From contig NZ_CP007445.1 in the NCBI RefSeq assembly GCF_000599985.1, positions 2,790,001-2,854,000 of the forward strand: a stretch of 64,000 nucleotides of DNA, given 5' to 3'. The DNA is from Gilliamella apicola. GTDB taxonomy: Bacteria > Pseudomonadota > Gammaproteobacteria > Enterobacterales > Orbaceae. The notes under the pieces were generated by a model that worked only from the letters and a program-made list of their open reading frames with translations, was not told the DNA's origin and made no database searches. Shown here one piece after another: positions 29,072 to 37,877 of the stretch (positions are counted from its first letter, which is position 1; every line of letters starts with the position of its first letter). Both the position numbers and the translations under genes were made by a program.

Positions 29072-32000
29072 ATGACATTGTCAGCAGTAAAAGAATGGAA
29101 ATTTCCAGTTATCATTAATAGTAAAAAAGAACCTCTCACTACCAATAACTATTATGCAGCATTAATGTCAACTTCAACAGGATTTTATCCAGTTACTGTT
29201 ACTAATCTTATGCATATGGGTATTCACTTTGATAAAACAGTACTTAAAAAATTAGGTGATGAAAACGAACGACAGGTTCATTGTATTGCTGATGGTGAAG
29301 TAGTTGCTTATCGAATTAATGATTACTATCAAAAAACTAACTATGGGGATAGTATTGCCTTCTACTCAACGAGTTTTGTTTTGGTACGTCACTTACTCGA
29401 AATGGAGCGAGTTGAAGAAAAACCAGAATCAACAGAGCCTGATACAGAAAATAGTTCGACAACAGAAAAAACTGCTGAAGATAATTCTCCTGCATCTAAG
29501 GCAAATGACACTGCAACTTCTACTAATTCAACGACAGATAAAACTGATACTACATCAGAAAACACCCCCGACGAAGCTGAAGAAGAAAAACTACCACCGC
29601 ATCAACTCTATTTTTATAGCCTTTATATGCATCTAGCCGATACTGCTTTTTATGATAAAAATTCTAAAACTCCAACACCTGCATTTTGGGAACAAGATAT
29701 TTATCGTGTTCTAGCTGATCATAAGGAATTGAATACGGTAGAAGGTTTATGTATTCGCGATAAAGCGGACAATTCAAAAAATGACAGTATATTAGCGGTC
29801 TTACAAGTCGGCACTAAAGTGAATTTAAATCTCAATTTACATGACGAAAATCATAACTGGTATGCTGTTACAAGCTTAGCGGAAGGTTATTCCTCGATTC
29901 CGGAGTTAAAATCAATCAAACACACTCAAGGTGTGACTCAAACAGACATTTTAGGTTGGATTTTTATTGGTAAAGAGATGGCCTCGCTAGAATTTGAGAT
30001 TTTAGAACTAAAGGCGCACGAAAAGCTTCTTTCTGGTCAGTCTGAAAAAATTAGCATACTAAAAAAAGAATTTAAGACTAATTGGGTTAAATCTAAAGGG
30101 TTAAGAGTCCGAAATGATAAAAAAATCTTATCAATGCTACCTGAAGGAACGCAAGTTAAAATATCGGGGAATAAAAAAGCAAAACATTTTGTTGAGTTAA
30201 TTGAAGTGATTCGGGATGGTAAACCCACCATTCCTTTACCAAATGAAAAGACAAAAATTTGGTTTGACTGCCTTGAAAGAATTTCCCGAGGTAAAAATTA
30301 CAATGAAGTGGTGGTATTAGATACACCTTTTCCAATAAAAGCAGGTGATTTGATTGGGCATATTGGGCATGACCATACCCCTAAGATATCACTTTCCCAG
30401 AACAGTACTGAAATAAAATGCGATACTAACTTGCATGTGGAATGCTTTACCTGTGATGACCTGCCTAATTTTATTGCACAAACTCGTGCAGAAGCCAGTC
30501 AACTACCAGAAAAAGATAAGACCTTATTAGGTATTTCTAAACAAGCTAAACTACTTAAATCACCGAAAGATGCAGACACAGACGTGGGGCAACATACTGA
30601 GATTAAAGTAATCAGTGAAGATATCAATGTCAAATGGTTACAAGTCGAAATCACTGTATCGACAACTAACAAAAAAACGGTATGGATTGAAAATAGTGAA
30701 GAGATATCAAAAAACATAAATGCAGAGGGTAATATCACTTTAGCGACTGATAAAAAAGCCTGGAGTGAATATCCATTACAGGCAAGCGAAGTAGCGAATA
30801 ATAGTTCTATTATTGATACCCCATTATTACTTAATATTAATAATGGAGTATTTAAAACTTTGAGTCATCGGGCTGTTGATAAAGATGAAACATTATGGAT
30901 TTTTATAGAGCATGCTCTTGATAAAAATAATGTTCCTATCCGCGGCTGGTTAGCCATAAATAGTGAAGGCGTAAAAAAAGTGAGTTGTTGGGATTGGTTT
31001 GATTTTAAGCTGATCGAAGAAAAGGCGACCACAAAAGAATTTTATTTAGATGTCAAAAAGTCCTCATCTAGAGACAATGCATCTCTTGAGGCCTATAAAC
31101 CAACACTAAAAGAGACATTAACAATTTTAGATAGGCAATATCATTTAGACCAAAAAAAATATGCTAAGATAGATGCAAAAAGTTTCAATGGAATCAAAGA
31201 TAAACCACAATTATCATCGGCACTTTCACGTTTACTGATTCAGAGCGAAAGTGAATGGTATAGTGAAATGGATGCACAAGGCAAAATGCCCAAATGGGAT
31301 GCCTTAGACAATGAATTTAATGAAGATGCAAAAAATGTCTTTGATTATTTGAAAGAAGGATATAAAGCAAATCTTGATGCTTACATAAACACATTAAAGG
31401 AAAGCGAACAAAAAAATGTTAAAAATGGACTAATCAGTTTGAGAAATACTCTCAAAACCATTCCTGATCCGATATTAAATAACTTAAGCCAAAGAGAACA
31501 TAATGCTTATATTCAACTAAAAATGTTAGAAAACATAGTTAAAAAATGGGATAAAGAAAAAGAGAAAATAAAGAAAATGTTATGGTGGGATGATGTTGCA
31601 AAAGGTTTAGCGAAACAAAACCAACAGAACCAATCAGAACAATCCAAAACGAACACTGAAAGTGATACTTCAAAAGATAACACATCCACCTCTACTAATG
31701 TCACGCTACCAGCTACTTTAAATCTTGATGGTCAGGCATGGTTTATGCACCCGATGATGTTAATTAACTATTTTAAAATTAAAACCAGCCCTTGGCATGA
31801 ACCTTTAGAAAATCCACAACGGACTCATTATAATTCTGGTAGTAATGACAAACCTTGTAATGGGGCATTTGGATATGTTAGAAATAATGGTAAAAAGGCC
31901 CATGCAGGTTTAGATATATTTGCCCGTATTGGTACACCATGTTTTGCTTGTTTAGATGGTGAAATTGTTCAAGATGCGAGCGAAGGTACTTATGGCAATG

Positions 32001-32440
32001 TCATTGTATTAAAAGTCAAAGGTGATGATTTACGTGCATCAAAAAATAATTATACATTAGAGTTTTCGGGTGACGAGCAAAATGAAATAGTTCAAGCCGA
32101 TAATTTTGATATTGATAGTGATTATTTTTATATTAGATATTGCCATGTGCATGATACTAAAAAAGTATCAGGAATAAAAGTTGGTTGCAAGGTTAAAGCA
32201 GGTGATCATATTGGATATACATCTGACACAGGTAATGCAAAAAACCTTCCAAATACACATTTGCATTTAGAAATCGCCATGAAAATTAACAATAACAAAA
32301 CTGAGAATGAAACAAATACAGAAATAAGAAAATTAGGTTATAAAATAAATCCAGCTTTCTTTGTCAACCTAAATCCAATAGATGAAACAGATCAAGAAGA
32401 CGCTGTAAAAAATGGTAATAAATATTATAAACAAAATTAA
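29072..32440 (+). CDS. Large protein with two M23 (LytM) peptidase domains and SH3-like segments; candidate T6SS effector
   Basis: A 1122-residue protein without a signal peptide. The C-terminal M23 domain (about 890-1090) is complete: HAGLD at about 943, a YIRYCHV segment, and THLHLEI at about 1062, the zinc and catalytic residues of lysostaphin-type endopeptidases that cut peptidoglycan cross-links. The N-terminal region also looks M23-like but is altered: MHMGIHFD at about 48-54, SLYMHLAD at about 183 and TNLHVECF at about 452, where the first histidine of HxH is Asn. It is split by an acidic Ser/Thr/Glu linker (about 110-172) and by SH3-like segments (about 335-385 and 490-540). A cytosolic-type N-terminus, peptidoglycan target and following exported small proteins suggest export by a T6SS with periplasmic immunity partners. 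Start: AAGGA eight bases before ATG 29072. Confidence 0.75.
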   Translation: MTLSAVKEWKFPVIINSKKEPLTTNNYYAALMSTSTGFYPVTVTNLMHMGIHFDKTVLKKLGDENERQVHCIADGEVVAYRINDYYQKTNYGDSIAFYSTSFVLVRHLLEMERVEEKPESTEPDTENSSTTEKTAEDNSPASKANDTATSTNSTTDKTDTTSENTPDEAEEEKLPPHQLYFYSLYMHLADTAFYDKNSKTPTPAFWEQDIYRVLADHKELNTVEGLCIRDKADNSKNDSILAVLQVGTKVNLNLNLHDENHNWYAVTSLAEGYSSIPELKSIKHTQGVTQTDILGWIFIGKEMASLEFEILELKAHEKLLSGQSEKISILKKEFKTNWVKSKGLRVRNDKKILSMLPEGTQVKISGNKKAKHFVELIEVIRDGKPTIPLPNEKTKIWFDCLERISRGKNYNEVVVLDTPFPIKAGDLIGHIGHDHTPKISLSQNSTEIKCDTNLHVECFTCDDLPNFIAQTRAEASQLPEKDKTLLGISKQAKLLKSPKDADTDVGQHTEIKVISEDINVKWLQVEITVSTTNKKTVWIENSEEISKNINAEGNITLATDKKAWSEYPLQASEVANNSSIIDTPLLLNINNGVFKTLSHRAVDKDETLWIFIEHALDKNNVPIRGWLAINSEGVKKVSCWDWFDFKLIEEKATTKEFYLDVKKSSSRDNASLEAYKPTLKETLTILDRQYHLDQKKYAKIDAKSFNGIKDKPQLSSALSRLLIQSESEWYSEMDAQGKMPKWDALDNEFNEDAKNVFDYLKEGYKANLDAYINTLKESEQKNVKNGLISLRNTLKTIPDPILNNLSQREHNAYIQLKMLENIVKKWDKEKEKIKKMLWWDDVAKGLAKQNQQNQSEQSKTNTESDTSKDNTSTSTNVTLPATLNLDGQAWFMHPMMLINYFKIKTSPWHEPLENPQRTHYNSGSNDKPCNGAFGYVRNNGKKAHAGLDIFARIGTPCFACLDGEIVQDASEGTYGNVIVLKVKGDDLRASKNNYTLEFSGDEQNEIVQADNFDIDSDYFYIRYCHVHDTKKVSGIKVGCKVKAGDHIGYTSDTGNAKNLPNTHLHLEIAMKINNNKTENETNTEIRKLGYKINPAFFVNLNPIDETDQEDAVKNGNKYYKQN

Positions 32441-32450
32441 AGGTAATGAT

Positions 32451-33470
32451 ATGAATATTATAAAATCTATATTTATAATTATTTTTCTTCTCCCACAGGC
32501 GACTGAAGCAATCTATCAAGTCTACGCTGGAAATATAGAGGACAGAAAAGTTGAGTTTTATATCAGTGCTATATCGAAAAATGACTTTGATATAATTTAT
32601 CTTGATAATAAAACAAAAACAATTAGTTATTTAGGTTTAGGTAGAAAAAGAGATGATGGTTACCATTTTAGATACAATATAAATGATAATTTGGATACAA
32701 AAGATTCAATAATTATTAAAAATTTTAATTTTAATGAAAATAAGAACAATCATGAGGATAACCACTTAGTAGGCTCATCGCAAATATTTGGTGATTTCAA
32801 GTTAGAAAAAAAATTCGAATATAATGTAAAGTGGGAAAATGGTGATGATAGAAATTGGAAAGACTCTAAACAATTATTTGATAATATTGAATTTAAAAAT
32901 ATCGAATTTTTACAAAGAAGCTCAACCAAAGATTTTTATTTTAAAGTCGTATTATCCAAAAAGAAAAAAGAAGATATTAAAATTACTGGTATCAATGTTT
33001 ACAGTAAAAAAAGTGGGGAGCTATTACAAACCATAAAGAATTCAAAAGGGTATATTTTTTATACATTTCAGGCTATACGAATCGGTGATTTTGATTTTGA
33101 TGGTAATAAAAATGATTTTTCTCTTAATAATAGTGAATCTTATGCCGTCAATGTCCCACAAATATATTACATCTATGATGATTCACAAAATAAATATATT
33201 GAAGCGAATTTAGAAGGATATTCGATTCAGTTTGATTCAGAAAATAAAATAGCAACCAGTACAAAAACATGTGGCGATGTAGTTATTTATTCATCTAATG
33301 TTTTATTAAAAAAATTATATTATTTTAATAATAAAGAAAAAAAATATACTTATATAGATAAGTATTGTGAATCAATTCCAGATGGTGTTAATTATTATTT
33401 AAGGCAATGCACCAAAAAAGAAAGACTGGATTGTGAAAAAGCTGTAGTAGAGGTTGGAGATGAGCCTTAA
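32451..33470 (+). CDS. Exported protein of unknown function, candidate immunity protein
   Basis: 339 residues. The start is the ATG at 32451, with AAGG seven bases before; an in-frame codon at 32412 would bury it. A Sec signal peptide is clear: MNIIKSIFIIIFLLPQATEA, probable cleavage near residue 20, so the protein is periplasmic. It is rich in Asn, Asp, Lys and Tyr, with two cysteines near the C-terminus (CTKKERLDC). A GDFDFDGNKNDF segment at about residue 216 resembles a calcium-type DxDxDG loop seen in some lysozyme-inhibitor-like and XAC2610-type proteins. It begins 10 bp after the M23 gene, the position expected of a cognate immunity gene. The function is inferred from context only. Confidence 0.6.
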   Translation: MNIIKSIFIIIFLLPQATEAIYQVYAGNIEDRKVEFYISAISKNDFDIIYLDNKTKTISYLGLGRKRDDGYHFRYNINDNLDTKDSIIIKNFNFNENKNNHEDNHLVGSSQIFGDFKLEKKFEYNVKWENGDDRNWKDSKQLFDNIEFKNIEFLQRSSTKDFYFKVVLSKKKKEDIKITGINVYSKKSGELLQTIKNSKGYIFYTFQAIRIGDFDFDGNKNDFSLNNSESYAVNVPQIYYIYDDSQNKYIEANLEGYSIQFDSENKIATSTKTCGDVVIYSSNVLLKKLYYFNNKEKKYTYIDKYCESIPDGVNYYLRQCTKKERLDCEKAVVEVGDEP

Positions 33471-33794
33471 ACAAAATATTTAACTTGTTTAAGGTAATTA
33501 AATTATTAAGAACTTCATTAAAATTGTGATTGTTCACTTTATTAGCTAAGTAAATACTTAAGAGATAAAAGAAAGATATGAACGAACTGCATAGCATTGG
33601 AGTAATAAAAAACATTCTAAACTGAAATCAGTTAATAAACTTTGTTCTGTTGATAAAAATAATCTTATATGGAATTGTTTAAATGGTAGAAATTGAAAAT
33701 AATTCGTATAAAGTATTTTTTTAAAATAAATAAGCTAGATAACTATTTAACTAAAAAAGGATTAGTAAATACCTTAATCAAGGCAAATACAATA
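33471..33794. other. Gap with possible gene remnants inside the accessory block
   Basis: About 320 bp without an intact gene. Short open stretches, such as one around 33600-33700 on the plus strand reading CSVDKNNLIWNCLNGRN, end at stops within 30 codons and may be decayed pieces of another small exported protein. No structural RNA was recognised. Confidence 0.35.
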
Positions 33795-34537
33795 ATGAAA
33801 TTTAAATTAATATTAACTACCTTTTTGATGATTTTTTTGGAAATTCATATGCTGAAAAAGTAACATTTAATATCGATCATAATGTGGTTAACCGCGCAAA
33901 ATTTGATACTGAAAACAAAAGAGATATTATTGAACTTTATCAAAATAATAAATTAATCACAAAAATTCCAAGTTTTGATGAGGATGGTGGAAATCGTGTC
34001 AAGAATATATTAACCCGCTATGATGAGAATAATATCCTTAGGGTAATTACTCGTTTCCCTGATCGAGGTCATTTTAAAATATATTATGATATAGGATTTA
34101 ATAAAAATAGAAATTTATTTACGCTAAATAAAGTAAGTTTCGAATCACAAGTGTGGTCATCGGATACAGATGTTACCACTATTTATTGTTACCATCAAAT
34201 CAATCAAGAGCTAAATGAGTTAATAAATGATGATGATTGGTTTCATAAAATACGGCCTACCTATTATGGATGGGAAGATGGTACAGTAAAAGGGAATTGT
34301 ATTGTAAGCAATAAAGTAGTTGATTACGAAAATTCTTACAATATTATTATGAAATCCCACCTATTTGATAAACCCGATAAAAATAATATGACAAATATGT
34401 ATTTGATCAAGGGAGATATCGTTGATTTAGTACGATCACAAAATAATTTTTATGAGATTAATTATACAACAAAAAAAAATAAGATAATTAAAAAATGGCT
34501 TCACTGTTCTGCTATTGATGCTTGTGTTTCTAATTAA
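33795..34537 (+). pseudogene. Exported SH3-tailed protein with a frameshift in the signal peptide
   Basis: The start ATG at 33795 begins a signal peptide, MKFKLILTTFLMIF, but this frame stops after 22 codons. The rest continues in another frame from the run of seven T at 33832-33838: GNSYAEKVTFNIDHNVV and on to a 217-residue body ending at 34537. One extra T would join them into a normal signal peptide with cleavage after NSYA. The body is Asn/Asp-rich, with YLIKGDIVDLVRSQNNFYEI and KKWLHCSAI near the end, resembling an SH3-type fold. If translated without correction, only an internal GTG at 33884 could start it, giving a protein that is not exported. This could be a true mutation, a phase-variable tract or a sequencing error. 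Context suggests an immunity-type protein. Confidence 0.6.
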
Positions 34538-34644
34538 TAAAACAACATACACGGCACGAAAAAACATTTGAAACTAAAATTGACCTTGTTGCCAATCCTG
34601 AGTTGATTAAATAGAGTTGATGGTTGTTTAAAGGTAAAGATTGA

Positions 34645-35058
34645 ATGAAAATTAATTGTATATTCAAAATATTTGTTATTTTATTGTTTCTATTTAACTT
34701 TAATTATTTATATGCATTACCTAAAGAAGGAAGTTGGACTGAAGAAATCTATACAGATAATAATGAAATACCCTATAGTATTTTCTCAATAGAGTTAAAA
34801 TTTGAGGATAATGACAAAGTTAATGGAGAATTATGTTCAATTATCCAATATGGTAATAAAATTGATTGCCCTATTCTTTTTTCTTCTACCTTAATTGACA
34901 ATAAAATTAAGGTTCATTTTGATAGTACTTTTGGCGGTATAAATAGTTTAGCGGTTATAACGATTCAAGGTAATAATTTAAGCTGGGATTTAATTAATGC
35001 TCCTGAAGGTGAACATTATCTTGTTAAAAAAGCATTATTACTTCCAGAAAAAAACTAA
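34645..35058 (+). CDS. Small exported protein of unknown function
   Basis: 137 residues with a Sec signal peptide ending at about LYA (residue 25), then a mature domain of about 112 residues predicted to be mostly beta: short alternating segments such as YSIFSIELKFEDNDKVNGEL and LAVITIQGNNLSWDLI. One cysteine pair (CSII and CPIL) could form a disulfide in the periplasm. It has AAGG upstream and lies 107 bp after the frameshifted gene, on the same strand. The fold may be lipocalin- or inhibitor-like, but I do not recognise a family. By position it could be another immunity protein of the block. Confidence 0.55.
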   Translation: MKINCIFKIFVILLFLFNFNYLYALPKEGSWTEEIYTDNNEIPYSIFSIELKFEDNDKVNGELCSIIQYGNKIDCPILFSSTLIDNKIKVHFDSTFGGINSLAVITIQGNNLSWDLINAPEGEHYLVKKALLLPEKN

Positions 35059-35303
35059 TATTAGAAAAGTTTTAGAGTAAATCGCTAAGGAGATATTCAC
35101 TTATTGTTGCGATTTTTTATTTCAAAAGAATTTACAACTTTTACAGTATTAATTGCTAACAAATTGGTTTAACAGTTATATAACATAGTACAAATTTAAT
35201 ATTGATATCGTAAATAACAGATTGTTTATTATAATTATTTTTAATGAAAACTATTGTTTAAGTTAAATAATAATCTATTGATTCTGTTTTATAAAATGGT
35301 TAC

Positions 35304-35375
35304 CTATCCATCCGTGAGCTGACTAATCACCTCGATGTGGATAAATGCATTCTCGATAAATGGACATGAACGGGT
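35304..35375 (+). pseudogene. Fragment of an IS3-type orfA (transposase helix-turn-helix)
   Basis: The plus strand reads IRELTNHLDVDKCILDKWT before a stop, which resembles the helix-turn-helix of IS3-family OrfA proteins (S-V-S-E-x-A-x-x-L-G-V-x-K-S-T-L-x-x-W). A related, equally decayed segment occurs at 58708-58762. The 425-bp gap that contains it (35059-35483) has no other feature. Confidence 0.4.
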
Positions 35376-35483
35376 ATCAAATAAAATTAGCTATTTAAAA
35401 CTAGTAATTTAACACTACCAGATGATAGTTATATCCCAAAATATTAAAATATTTTATAAGGAAGATTATAAGGATATTACATA

Positions 35484-35891
35484 ATGAAAAGAATAATTTT
35501 TTTATCGCTCATTCCACTATTCTTGGTTAATAATGTTTTTGCCAATAATCAAAAGGAACACATTGATATTCGTGCAGCACGGTCAGCCGCTAATCATAGT
35601 GATCCTTTTTGTTACTCTTTACGCATTGATTATTATCCAAATGGTCAAATTAAAGAACAAGGTTGCCAAGGTCATTATAATGCGGCAGGTATTTCTGTAG
35701 GTAATTGGTATGAATATGATTTATTAGGTATGCCTGTACGTACGAATTATTATCATCCTGATGAGTTTGGCAAAGATTATAAGATTATTACAACTTATGA
35801 TAAAAATGGTAAGGTATTAACTAAAAAAATATATAATTATGATGATTTATATGAAACAGAGGAAAAAGAACTTAATGAAATACCTCAATAA
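35484..35891 (+). CDS. Small exported protein with a MORN-like repeat
   Basis: 135 residues. A Sec signal peptide ends at VFA (residue 21), placing the product in the periplasm. The mature part has a MORN/YwqK-like motif, RIDYYPNGQIKEQGC, followed by GNWYEYDLLG, a pattern in which Y-x-N-G-x-x-x hairpins stack. Two cysteines (FCYSL, GCQG) could be disulfide bonded. Its 3' end overlaps the next gene by 17 bp, so the two are translationally coupled. Proteins with such repeats are found among immunity and anti-toxin-like partners, but no function is established here. Confidence 0.6.
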   Translation: MKRIIFLSLIPLFLVNNVFANNQKEHIDIRAARSAANHSDPFCYSLRIDYYPNGQIKEQGCQGHYNAAGISVGNWYEYDLLGMPVRTNYYHPDEFGKDYKIITTYDKNGKVLTKKIYNYDDLYETEEKELNEIPQ

Positions 35892-36579
35892 AAAATTTAT
35901 TACAGCAGTAGGATTAACTTGCATTTTGTTGGTAATAAATCTTGCAAAGGCTGATATTGATAACGAAAATAATTTAATCATTAAAGCAGAAAATGGAGAT
36001 AAGGTTGCTCAGTATCATTTAGCAAATTTGTTGTTATCGAAAAACGTTGATGAAGAATATAATGATCAAATTTTTTATTGGTATCAGCAATCAGCAGAAC
36101 AAGGATATGTAGAAGCTGAATTTGCTTTATCTGTTATTTATTCAGAGCGCGGTGACTCTGAAAAATCGTTTATTTGGTTAGAAAAAGCCGCAAAACAAAA
36201 TCATGCAAAAGCTCAATATGAATTAGGCATAAATTATCGATTTGGATTTGATGTTAAATCAGACAGTTCAAAAGCATTATATTTTTTAGAAAAATCGGCT
36301 CAACAAGATTATATACCTGCGCAAGTTGAATTAGGTAATTTATATTTAACAACTTTCGATTTGGGTTCAGATTTAGATAGCTACAAAAAAGGAGTTTATT
36401 GGTATGAAAAAGCAGCACAAAAGAATAATGCGTTTGCTCAACTTAACTTAGGTATTATTCAAATGGCTCAATCAAATTACCAGCAAGCATTATTGTGGCT
36501 TAATCAAGCTTGCAAAAATGATTTAACCGATGCTTGTCAACTGGCTTCTAAGATTAAGACAAAAAAAATACGCTCTTAA
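35875..36579 (+). CDS. Exported Sel1-like repeat protein
   Basis: 234 residues from the ATG at 35875 (GAGG at 35859-35862). The longer in-frame start at 35839 has no ribosome-binding site and hides the signal peptide. The N-terminal helix TAVGLTCILLVINLAKAD is a Sec signal with cleavage near residue 25. At least four Sel1-like repeats follow, each with A-x-x-x-L-G-x-x-Y and W-x-x-K-A-A-x-Q: QSAEQGYVEAEFALSVIY, KAAKQNHAKAQYELGINY, KSAQQDYIPAQVELGNLY, KAAQKNNAFAQLNLGI. Such solenoids bind other proteins, and Sel1 proteins recur as T6SS immunity proteins and neighbours. It is the last gene of the block before the right-hand repeat. Confidence 0.75.
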   Translation: MKYLNKKFITAVGLTCILLVINLAKADIDNENNLIIKAENGDKVAQYHLANLLLSKNVDEEYNDQIFYWYQQSAEQGYVEAEFALSVIYSERGDSEKSFIWLEKAAKQNHAKAQYELGINYRFGFDVKSDSSKALYFLEKSAQQDYIPAQVELGNLYLTTFDLGSDLDSYKKGVYWYEKAAQKNNAFAQLNLGIIQMAQSNYQQALLWLNQACKNDLTDACQLASKIKTKKIRS

Positions 36580-36713
36580 AATAGATAATTGTCTATTTGA
36601 TTTTCGGATAAAGGTGAATATTTCTAGAGATTAATCCAAGTTGATAAAAAAATACTTATAAATAATCATTAACAATTTAAATTCCATTATTGAAGCCTTT
36701 ATATACACAACAG

Positions 36714-36751
36714 TTGAAATGACATAGACTCCTGAATATTTTTCACAAAAA
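36714..36751 (+). repeat. 38-bp direct repeat, right copy
   Basis: Same orientation as the copy at 28443-28480, with three substitutions. It lies 135 bp after the last gene of the accessory block and 67 bp before the 3' end of the HxlR gene. The pair would be consistent with recombination or insertion boundaries of the block. Confidence 0.7.
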
Positions 36752-36817
36752 GTTATTTTATATTCAAATATCTATTTTCTAAAAACTCTTAACATATACT
36801 AATATAATCATTTAACA

Positions 36818-37159
36818 CTATACAGTTAATCCCCATAAACAAAGTTGTTCTAATGCTGGACCAATTCGTTCGCCGAGTGGCGTTAATTTATATAATACTT
36901 TTAACGGAGGCTTATCGCCAAAAACTGTGCGAGTAATTAAACCATCATCTTCAAGTTTTTTTAGTTGAATACTTAAGGTCATATCGGTAATTTCAGGGAT
37001 CACTATTTTTAGTTCGCTAAATCTTTTTTCTCCAGAAAGTAAATAGTAAAGTATTACACCTTTCCATTTTCCACCAACTAAATCCATCGCTAGACTGATA
37101 GGACAATAATACGTTTTATTTTTATAAATTTTTGAAAGTCTTTGTTTGTCTTGTTCCAT
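36818..37159 (-). CDS. HxlR-family winged-helix transcriptional regulator
   Basis: 113 residues, the standard HxlR length. The family signature YYCPISLAMDLVGGKWKGVIL is present, including the single conserved N-terminal cysteine (about residue 19) that senses electrophiles or disulfide stress in members such as HypR and YodB. The recognition helix is around TDMTLSIQLKKLEDDGLI. It is divergent from a flavodoxin-fold oxidoreductase gene, a classic regulator-target arrangement, and a palindrome lies between them. Confidence 0.9.
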   Translation of the reverse strand: MEQDKQRLSKIYKNKTYYCPISLAMDLVGGKWKGVILYYLLSGEKRFSELKIVIPEITDMTLSIQLKKLEDDGLITRTVFGDKPPLKVLYKLTPLGERIGPALEQLCLWGLTV

Positions 37160-37186
37160 TTAACTTACCTAACTATTTTTTTATAA

Positions 37187-37202
37187 CTATCTAATTTGAT
37201 AG
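37187..37202. promoter_or_regulatory. Palindrome between HxlR and oxidoreductase genes (candidate operator)
   Basis: CTATC and GATAG separated by six A/T bases (37187-37202), extended imperfectly to TATCTA and TGATAGATA. It is the only clear dyad in the 122-bp divergent promoter region, which suggests the HxlR dimer binding site. Confidence 0.45.
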
Positions 37203-37281
37203 ATATTGCCATAACCTCATTAAGGAATAAACTAATTATAGTAACTCAAATTTTTATAGCATAAATTAAAAAGGAATTATC

Positions 37282-37824
37282 ATGACATTAATCATTTTAG
37301 GTCATCCCAATATTGAACAATCTATTGCCAACAAAACCATCATAGAATCATTGCAAGAACATATTACTGATTTAGAAATTCGTAATATTCACCAGCTTTA
37401 TCCAGATTACAAAATAAATGTACAAGAAGAACAAGCCGCTTTACTTAGACATGATCTTATCGTACTACAATACCCTATGTATTGGTTTAATATGCCAGCA
37501 ATACTTAAATTATGGTTTGATGAGGTATTAACCTACCAATTTGCTTATGGCTCGCAGGGAGATAAATTAAAAGATAAAAAGTTATTACAAAGCTTAACAG
37601 TAGGACAAGTAGAGGAGAATTACCAAAAATATAGCTCTGAATTAATAAATAATTTACTTGAATCCGTTAAAGTTTCAGCACTCTACACACAAATGAAATA
37701 TCTTCCTCCAATACTTTTATATGGTGTATCACCTGTTATTGAAGGAGAAAAAGCAACGATAAAAGCAAAAGCATCACAGCACAGTAAGCAATTAGCTCAA
37801 TTAATTAAAAATTATAGTAAGTAG
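37282..37824 (+). CDS. NAD(P)H:quinone oxidoreductase-like flavoprotein (KefF/YheR type)
   Basis: 180 residues of the flavodoxin-like Flavodoxin_2 family, cytosolic two-electron quinone reductases such as KefF, KefG and MdaB. Seen are the N-terminal LIILGHPNIEQSIANKTI, which binds the FMN/FAD phosphate, and LIVLQYPMYWFNMPAILKLW, the typical W-[YF]-x-x-P-A-x-L-K-x-W flavin and active-site motif. There is no Kef channel gene next to it. Control by the divergent HxlR regulator in response to quinones or electrophiles is likely. Confidence 0.87.
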   Translation: MTLIILGHPNIEQSIANKTIIESLQEHITDLEIRNIHQLYPDYKINVQEEQAALLRHDLIVLQYPMYWFNMPAILKLWFDEVLTYQFAYGSQGDKLKDKKLLQSLTVGQVEENYQKYSSELINNLLESVKVSALYTQMKYLPPILLYGVSPVIEGEKATIKAKASQHSKQLAQLIKNYSK

Positions 37825-37877
37825 AGCAACAATAATGGGTTAATCATTTTTAATAGAGCATGACATTTTTAAATGTA

